Origin: Pollenia angustigena
Lineage: Eukaryota > Arthropoda > Insecta > Diptera > Polleniidae
Direction of reading: 5' to 3'
DNA length: 64,000 nucleotides
NCBI GenBank assembly: GCA_930367215.1
Contig: OV884056.1
Coordinates: 234,909,127-234,973,126 of the forward strand
The first letter of the stretch is position 1, and the number at the start of each line of letters is the position of its first letter. The translations under genes and the position numbers were made by a program. This document shows, piece after piece, positions 57,377-64,000 of this stretch. Under the pieces are notes generated by a model. That model saw nothing but the letters and a program-made list of their open reading frames with translations. It did no database searches and was not told where the DNA came from.

Positions 57377-57489
57377 TTAGATAGATACACATGCTTTTTT
57401 TTTTAAACGACGAAAAAGATGCGTTAAAATGTGCATGGCATTTAACACCGGGCAAAGATTGAAAATTTTTCAAGTCACGAGGTAGAGAA

Positions 57490-57880
57490 AAGTCTAACAA
57501 GATGGAGCTACATCTCGTTCAACTATGGCTCATCTGCGCAAGATTTTTGGCGATCGAAAAATATCGCGTTTTTCGGATTTTAACTGGCCAACGCATTCAA
57601 CTGATTTTTTTTTTGTTCTAGGTAAACTAAAGGGTAAGGTGTATGCCAAGAACCAACAGCTTAAAGCAAATATCCGAGAAGAAGTATGGGCGCTAGGAAG
57701 AAAGTTATGGGCAACTCTCTGGAAAGAGGACGTCAGATTGAAGCAAACAATTGCCACAATTCGTAAGATATTATCTTCAAAACATAATGTGCACATTTCC
57801 AAAATATAATCTGAATTTAAATTAAAGCCAGCATTAAATAAAAGCAGAAAGAAAAAAGTCATGCATTAAATATATCATAA
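57490..57880 (+). pseudogene. Tc1/mariner-superfamily transposase C-terminal fragment, third family
   Basis: Plus-strand frame reads QDGATSRSTMAHLRKIFGDR, then SRFSDFNWPTHSTD, LGKLKGKVYAKN and LKANIREEVWAL. The two aspartates of QDGA and HSTD are 34 positions apart, the spacing of the last two catalytic residues in DD34-type enzymes. Only the C-terminal third is present. It begins close to the end of MITE G. Confidence 0.7.
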
Positions 57881-58718
57881 CTTCACTTATGTTTCACACT
57901 GTATATAACTACGAAAGTTCTTTTCGTTTATTGTTCTTTTCGACTCAAAACATCGCTTTGGATTGAAGTTCTTAATTATAAAATTTAAAAAAATCGGTTA
58001 TGATTGAAATAAACTAATAAAACATTTGTTGGGTTACATTCATTACAGCCCAAAGCCATTAATGCTTATCATTTGATAAGTTTGCATGTTTTCAGATGCA
58101 GATACAATGACTATTTTTAAACAATAAAATTCCTAGAAACAAAAATATTTTTAAATTGGAAAACGAAAAAGGGCGATATATTTTAAACAGATGTTTGATT
58201 ATTACTGTTATATTTATGTGAATTGTTTCTCATTTCGAAAAGTCTAAATTGTTGAATAGCAAAAGCAAAAAAAACTGTTTTTTTTTTAATTTGTTGATTT
58301 GACCATTCAAAAGGATTAAAATTGTTTATTGTGGAATGTTGCTAAATTATTTATCTATTTAAATCTTCTTTTCAATTTGTTGATAAATATTTCTGCAATT
58401 CATGGTTGGAAAAAATACAGGATTTGTTATTTATTAATTTTCTTGTAATTCGGCAAATAAAGTAAAAATAAAAAAAAAACATTTGAAAAGGGATTTTAAA
58501 GTGTAGTTTAGAAAAAAAATTAACATTCGGTAAAGCAATGTAATTAAAATAAAATTTATGTGGAAAAAATTATAAAAAAAGAGATTTAAAGGGATATTGA
58601 ATATTTTTGCCATTTAATTGCAAATTAATATTCATAAGGGCATTTTTTTAGCCCGATTGAACTAAACTTTAGTTACTAAAGAAATGGTTAACTGTCAAAC
58701 GAATCGTCATACTGCTCC
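57881..58718. other. AT-rich stretch without recognised features
   Basis: No open frame or bounded repeat that I can support. Confidence 0.5.
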
Positions 58719-58915
58719 ATGTGTGCGAAGATAAATACGAAAAGTTAAATTAATTTTTTTAAAATATCGCATGCTATTAAAAGTATTAAAAAAAAATCGC
58801 ATGCAATAAAAAAATATTAAAAAGAAAATACAATAATTTACCCGAAACTTTAAAAGTTTTTATGTCATATCAATCATGTTTAACGATTTTTTTTTAATAT
58901 TTAATAATAGCATAT
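58719..58915. repeat. Foldback element X, copy 3 (left arm only)
   Basis: ATGTGTGCGAAGATAAATAC start followed by decayed ATCGCATGC motifs and AAAGAAAATAC, parallel to the left arms at 48.9 and 54.1 kb. No right arm downstream. Confidence 0.65.
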
Positions 58916-59668
58916 ATATACCCGCTACTTTGTTAGCGTGTCCTTTTTCTTCGTGGACATATTTTTATGCCAAAGTTTATTTTTCTAGGTTTAAACTTGT
59001 TTAAATTCTAGCATTTAACCCGATACTTTGGTAGAACCAAAAAGCTAAAGAAAATAAACAAATTTTCCGTATTTCCTTTTTTGGGTACTATATTTTCCCC
59101 CCATTAAAGTATCAACAATTTCAGTATTGTAGTGGCAGCCCATAATTTAGTACGAATATGTCAATGAATGGAGGAAAATGTTTTGTAAAAAAAGTACCAA
59201 AAATAGTTACGATTTTCACCCCTTAAATGTTCGAATTTCGAAAAAGTATCAAATTTGTGTTCGTATTTTTTTGATAAGTATCGAATGTGGTATAAACTTT
59301 GTTTCTATGTTTATTGGTTCAAAAGATAAATGGGGTGTCAAAAAAGTTCCAAAATTCAAGTTTTACCCGTTTACTCCCTAAAAGGGCCGAATTTCAAAAA
59401 AGTACTAGACACCTGTCCGCTTATTTTTCTAAAGAACAACAATAAGTATTACATTTTTTTTGTATCTCTTTTAGTTTTGAAGATATAAGGTTACCGAATT
59501 TTTACCCTTTTTCCCCCCTAAACATTCGAATTTCCAAAAATCCCATCTTAGTGGATCGATTTGGGGAGTGACCAATCTCTGGTCTAAATTTTAAGTTTCT
59601 TGGGTCAGTGGTTTGGGCTGGGCGATGATGAATGAGTCAGTCAGTCACTCACGCAACTCTTTTATATA
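58916..59668. repeat. Repeat-like block without gene
   Basis: Contains CCCCTTAAATGTTCGAATTTC and, 300 bases on, CCCCTAAACATTCGAATTTC, plus TATATACCCGCTACTTTGTTA and a GAGTCAGTCAGTCACTCACG tract just before the DD37D element. It looks like part of a dispersed repeat; family unknown. Confidence 0.35.
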
Positions 59669-60365
59669 ATGGGTGATTTTTTAAGAGCTATAGGAAAGCT
59701 TTAAAAAAACACACATAAAATTCAGAAAAATGCATGAAATCTTTATTTGAATCGATAGTACGGTCCATATAATTTAATGTTTGAAGATTATTTCATGCAA
59801 ATGTTGACCGTGACTGCGCCTCAAATGGTCCATCCGCTTAGTCCAAATTTGGCATACTCTTTCCAACATTTCGGCCGGTATCTCATGAATAAATGCTTCA
59901 ATGTTGTCTTCCAATGCGTCAATTGAAGCGGGCATGTGTGTATAGACATGAGCTTTAACATAGACCTACAGAAAATAGTCTAAAGGCGTTAAATCGCACG
60001 ATCTAGGCGGTCAATTGACCGGTCCCGAACGTGATATAAAATGTTCACTGAACTCGCCTCTCAATAAGTCCATTGTTAAGCGTGCTGTGTGGCATGTGGC
60101 ACCGTCTTGTTGAAACCACATGTCATGCAAGTCAAGCTCTTGCATTTTGGGCAAAAAAAAGTTGGATATCATCACACGGTAGCGCTCACCATTCACAGTT
60201 ACGTTACGATTCGCATAATCTTTGAAGAAGTACGGTCCAATGATGCCACCAGCCCATAAACCGCACCAAACTGTATCTTTTGCTGGATGCATTGGTAGCT
60301 CTTGCAATGCTTCTGGCTGATCTTCACTCCAAAATCGACAATTCTGCTTATTAACGTACCCATTT
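59669..60365 (-). pseudogene. DD37D-type Tc1/mariner element, truncated copy
   Basis: Left end ATGGGTGATTTTTTAAGAGC with TA outside, then on the minus strand the C-terminal two thirds of the transposase: NGYVNKQNCRFWS, VWCGLWAGGIIGPYFF, WFQQDGATCHTA, ISRSGPVN, PRSCDLTPLDYF. The two aspartates of QQDGA and SCD are 37 positions apart. A stop replaces tryptophan just after SGPVN. The match ends at about 60365, just past NGYVNKQ, with no right terminal repeat. Very similar to the 10.6-kb copy. Confidence 0.88.
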
Positions 60366-61204
60366 TCTTAGAAGGTCGAACAACACACATATTGAATAGT
60401 ATATCCATATTATTTTCTTAAGGTTAGTCGTACAACAAAGCTCATACGAAGCAAACTATTGATTGAGTAACTTAAAAATGGAAACAGATGGCCTGTACCT
60501 TGTACATGGGCTGTACTATCTTTAATAACTTATATGGTTTTTTATAAAATTAAAATCTAAATTTGTTCGTATTCTGAAGTTATGCCCTTAATATTGTAAT
60601 AGAAAATTTTAGAGAACATCTTTTTACTTTGAATTTGTAGATTCTCAATTTTATTAAAAACAAAAAACTTTAATTATAATTTTTGTTTTTAAAGTGAATG
60701 TTAAAAGTTGAATACATTGTTTTTTCGTTAAAATTGCAATACTTTATTATCAACAATTGAAAATAAATAATGCATTATTGTTAAGTTTGAAGAAAAACCT
60801 TGTATTAGTTTGAAAATTTTTTTTCTGATTGCATAAACTTTTCCAGCACTTGTAGCCTTCACTTGAGTTAAAAATAAAAATTAACATCTGCACTTTAACT
60901 TTGTGTTTTTTTAAAACAACTGTAATAACAAAATAAACATAAATTTAAATTATTGCAAAACTAAAAGACTGTTAAGAACAACGGTGTACAAAAAGGGGTT
61001 AAGGGGTGTTAAAAAGGTTGTTGTGGAAAATTTCGATTTCTTTTTAAAAAATTTAAAAACAGTACAGAATTTTAAGATTGTGTAGTCTTTTTTAACGTAG
61101 CTTAAACAGTATTTTAAGTATTCTAGCTTACGGCCTAATCTCTTAGTGCTCAAAACCCCGAGCGGATAAAAATACCACCGAGTGTGGAATTTTGAAAAAT
61201 TTCT
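60366..61204. other. Stretch without recognised features
   Basis: AT-rich. The 88-residue minus frame at 60950-61216 has no recognisable domain. Confidence 0.45.
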
Positions 61205-61375
61205 AAGCAATAACACTTTTCATTGGATCAGGGTTGCATTTTATTTCATGTGTGAGTGTTTATACTTTGTGTGATGGTGTGAACACAAAATGTCATGTTA
61301 CATTAGATTTTTTGACAGTCGTAACAAAACTCATTAGATTTCTATCTCACATATAGTGTAATCTAGCCTTTAAGG
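61205..61375. repeat. Dispersed repeat family J, copy 2
   Basis: CAGGGTTGCATTTTATTTCA, TTTTTTGACAGTCGTAACAA and TCTATCTCACA match 11.87-11.98 kb; ends AGTGTAATCTAGCCTT. Confidence 0.45.
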
Positions 61376-61649
61376 GTATCTGACCAAAGTCCTAAGAGCA
61401 ACTGGTTTTCGTAGCACCAGATGGGACTTAGCAGTCTGAGATTTTGCGGAGATGTAGAATTTTTAGCCCTAGAAAATTAAGAGTTAGTTCAGCAAAATCC
61501 GTGGGAAACCCTGCTTAAAATCTTTAGCTGTATGAATTAGGTTCGCTCTTTTTGGCAACAGAAAGCTTTAGTTCTGAAATTTGTAACCGCTAAATCGAAA
61601 AGTTTTCTGTTGAAAATTATATACATACGTATGCCTACAACAACCGGGT

Positions 61650-61811
61650 AGGCCGTTACACACTATCCTACAAAGTCTTTCGTATTTTATGAAAACTCTT
61701 CGCTGATCTAATTATTGTTTATAAATTTTCAAAAACCAATAACAACTTATCATGACAGGGTTGCATTTTTATAAAATACGAAAGACTTTGTGGGATAGTG
61801 TGTAACGGCCT
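61650..61811. mobile_element. MITE with 40-bp terminal inverted repeats (AGGCCGTTACAC)
   Basis: AGGCCGTTACACACTATCCT and on through TTTCGTATTTTAT is mirrored by the right end through GTGTAACGGCCT with only one or two mismatches in about 40 bases. The centre is about 80 bp. Flanks do not show a clear duplication. Confidence 0.85.
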
Positions 61812-62065
61812 TAAACAGTTGCTGGGCAGCTATCACGAAATTTTCTTAAGCCAAATTAATTAAAAAGAATATCCTCGTAATTAGAATGTAGCACTTGTGC
61901 AATTAGACCATCATCTGTGTGGACATTAGTAAGCCAAATCTCACTATTTTTAAAAGGCCTTATCCTTAAACCAACAGAAGCTTTAAATACCTGTGCCAAT
62001 ATGAAGAAGTAGCTTTATCAAATATTGTTGTTTGCAGAAATCCTCAGTTTTTTGTTAAAGTTTTA

Positions 62066-62875
62066 CCCAACAAACACGGAGCTTTTATTTCAAAATGAAA
62101 ATGATTTGAAATCAAACGTTTTCTCAAACGACAAACGTTTGATAATGATTTGAAAATCATAGCGTTCTCAACAAAAAGGGGAAATTATTTTCAAATTGAA
62201 AAATGCCTTTATTTTCAACTTGCTTTCAAACGTAATTCTCAAATCTTTTTCAAATGTGGATTATAATACAATGTGGAATATAAATAAAAATATTTAATTT
62301 TTTTTAATTTAAATTTATTATTTATTTAAATAAACTGTGAGATAAACATTCGGCACCATAGCTAAAAGATGAAATAATGTTCTTTCCGTCCTCTAATTTG
62401 TGGAAAGACAAACTACTTGGCTCCCTTTTATTTTGAGGATTGAGGATTAGCACCGCGATCGTTCAACAAACTTTCTTCACTTTCCCGTTTTATTTTCCTT
62501 TTTTTGTATTCTTAATCATTGGAATTACTCACAAATAATTTGTAATTTTCACAAGGAATAAACTGTTCACTTTATATTAAAATTTATTTTTAATAGTAAA
62601 ACACATGTTACCACAAAGTAAAAAATGTAACTTTGATCGCCATTTTTAATGATCACATTTATTTTTCGCTTTAGTATTGCCAAGTTTATTTTTGATTTGA
62701 ATTTAACATTTGACATCAAATTGATAAAACATTTGATATCAAATGTTTATTTTGAAATCATTATCAATTTGAAGATAAATGTTAAATCAAACAATTGAAA
62801 AACGTTTGAGAATTGTGTTTGATGTCAAATGATAAAGTCATTTCATATCAAAGGTTTGACTTCGTGTTTGTTAGG
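62066..62875. mobile_element. TA-flanked element (CAACAAACACG ends)
   Basis: CCCAACAAACACGGAG and CTTCGTGTTTGTTAGG are inverted ends with TA on each side. Subterminal parts are filled with TTTGATATCAAATG and ATGATTTGAAAATCAT palindromes, giving a foldback-like structure. 810 bp, non-coding. Confidence 0.75.
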
Positions 62876-63344
62876 TATTCGAGAAGTTTTTTAGCTTTAA
62901 GTCTGTATTAGTAACATATTTAATAGGGGCTAAAAGTAAATGTTTGAATACAATTTTAAGTAAATATTAAAGATTTTACACCTTTTCTAATTGTAATATC
63001 TAAATTTTGCCTTATGTCGACTTAAGCTACTTTGCCATATGATCACAGATAAATACACAGATATGATCACAGATAAATTATCAAATAATCGTCATTATTG
63101 TGACCTTCTAAACTTGATACACAAGGTTAATATAAACACACAGCCGTATAAACAGACAGGCTTAAATCGATTCAGAAAATTATTTTGAGTCTATACTATA
63201 AAAGCCTTAAAAAAAATAAAAAAGTGTTTAACTCAGGAATGGAAAATTCAGTAGCTTTTCCGTACTTTTTAAGATAACAAAAAATATCTCCCTCGGTTTA
63301 AATAGTAGTTTTTGAAAAAACCAATGTTTTAAAAAGATTTGGAG
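62876..63344. other. AT-rich stretch without features
   Basis: Nothing recognised apart from two close ATATGATCACAGATAAAT-like repeats near 63.05 kb. Confidence 0.5.
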
Positions 63345-63725
63345 CTGGCTAACAGGGCTGCTGTTTGTGACATGCGACTTTTAGCAAAGGTGCACGTAGT
63401 GCGGAAAGTTTTCTGACTGTCATTCACTTTGGAGTGACCAGTAACGATTCCTCTGTTTGACTGTCCAAGCAACTCACTACTTCCGGTCCTAGACCAAGTA
63501 TTTCCCGGGCAATGGCTTTTCAGATTCCTCTGAAAGCTAGCTAAAGTGAGAAGGCCCGAGTCATGTAGCCTGAATGGTTAAAGTACATCTTAACGTCTCA
63601 TTTACATGAATATTTGCTGAAGCATGACTGCATCGTGGGATTGGACACGAAGATAGCAGCCCTATCACCAATCTTAGAAAGGAGGGCCAGCCTTAAGGCG
63701 CGCTATGCTCCAGTAGGAGTTAGAG

Positions 63726-63727
<2 letters not shown>
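63345..63727 (+). repeat. GC-richer block ending in (TA)25, possible LINE 3' end
   Basis: Composition is markedly more balanced than the surrounding AT-rich DNA (for example GGAGGGCCAGCCTTAAGGCG) and stops exactly at the TA tract. A body of distinct composition joined directly to a simple-repeat tail is how some LINE 3' ends look, but no coding motif confirms it. Confidence 0.35.

Positions 63728-63805
<78 letters not shown>
63728..63805. repeat. (AT)25 followed by (TTTA)n microsatellites
   Basis: Uninterrupted AT run of about 50 bases, then about seven TTTA units. Confidence 0.97.
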
Positions 63806-63806
<1 letters not shown>

Positions 63807-64000
63807 TGTTTAATTGCATGCTGTAAGCCCAGTGGGCCAAATAGCAGCAGTTTATACATGTTGACAGTATGTTTTTTAAAATATTACATTTATTTATCTT
63901 AATAACTCCTAAGAATATTCCTTGGCATAGATGAATAATTATTGTTCTATTATAAAATCATATTCATTTAATGCTTAATTCAAAAAAAATAAAAAAATAG

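Noticed and set aside
57525..57862. Minus-strand 110-residue frame opposite the transposase fragment
   Set aside because: Shadow of the plus-strand frame, which carries recognisable transposase motifs.
1..64000. CRISPR array, operon or bacterial/plasmid features
   Set aside because: No regularly spaced repeats with unique spacers, no ribosome-binding sites and no compact gene order; content is that of an insect genome.

Overview
The window is AT-rich eukaryotic DNA. Long A/T runs, a Jockey-clade retrotransposon, Tc1/mariner transposase relics and mini-me-like sequence (a GTATA-rich core beside a GACG/GACA tract) fit an insect, most probably a fly (Diptera). That assignment is inference. I recognise no intact host gene, no true tRNA or rRNA gene and no CRISPR array. 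The window reads as intergenic or intronic DNA filled by successive transposon insertions, and nearly all short open frames are chance frames inside repeats.

Layout. 0-10 kb: foldback and miniature inverted-repeat elements (MITEs), several with exact target duplications (GTAT, TAA, TA, TTA). 10.6-11.6 kb: an internally deleted Tc1/mariner-superfamily element with DD37D spacing. 14.7-17.0 kb: a composite in which a SINE-like retroposon sits inside a TA-flanked MITE, inside a larger inverted-repeat element. 17.4-22.8 kb: three consecutive AT-rich elements with CAC(A/T)GAAA-type ends, hosting smaller MITEs and a tRNA-derived insertion. 23.6-26.5 kb: a hAT-like and a Harbinger-like non-autonomous element. 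26.6-31.0 kb, minus strand: a nearly complete Jockey-like element (ORF1 with three zinc knuckles, ORF2 with AP-endonuclease and reverse transcriptase) broken by a few frameshifts. 35.6-37.3 kb: a decayed, 5'-truncated second copy. 41.0-42.9 kb: a three-level nest, SINE-like > hAT-like (8-bp duplication) > Mutator-like (9-bp duplication), with GC-rich 82-bp repeats in the innermost element. 44.7-48.0 kb: a 3.3-kb hAT-like element. 48.9-50.3, 54.1-55.1 and 58.7 kb: copies of a foldback element carrying a 12-bp palindrome. 52.1-60.4 kb: four relics of Tc1/mariner transposases from different families. 63.3-63.8 kb: a GC-richer block ending in (TA)25.

The parts do not form a working pathway. They record mobilisation: autonomous lineages (Jockey, mariner, DD37D, hAT, Mutator-like, Harbinger-like) appear here mostly as relics or as non-autonomous passengers, and the nesting gives their relative ages. 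The most informative points are the nested stacks, the reciprocal nesting of the SINE-like and MITE families, the unusual SINE architecture and the 82-bp GC-rich repeats.
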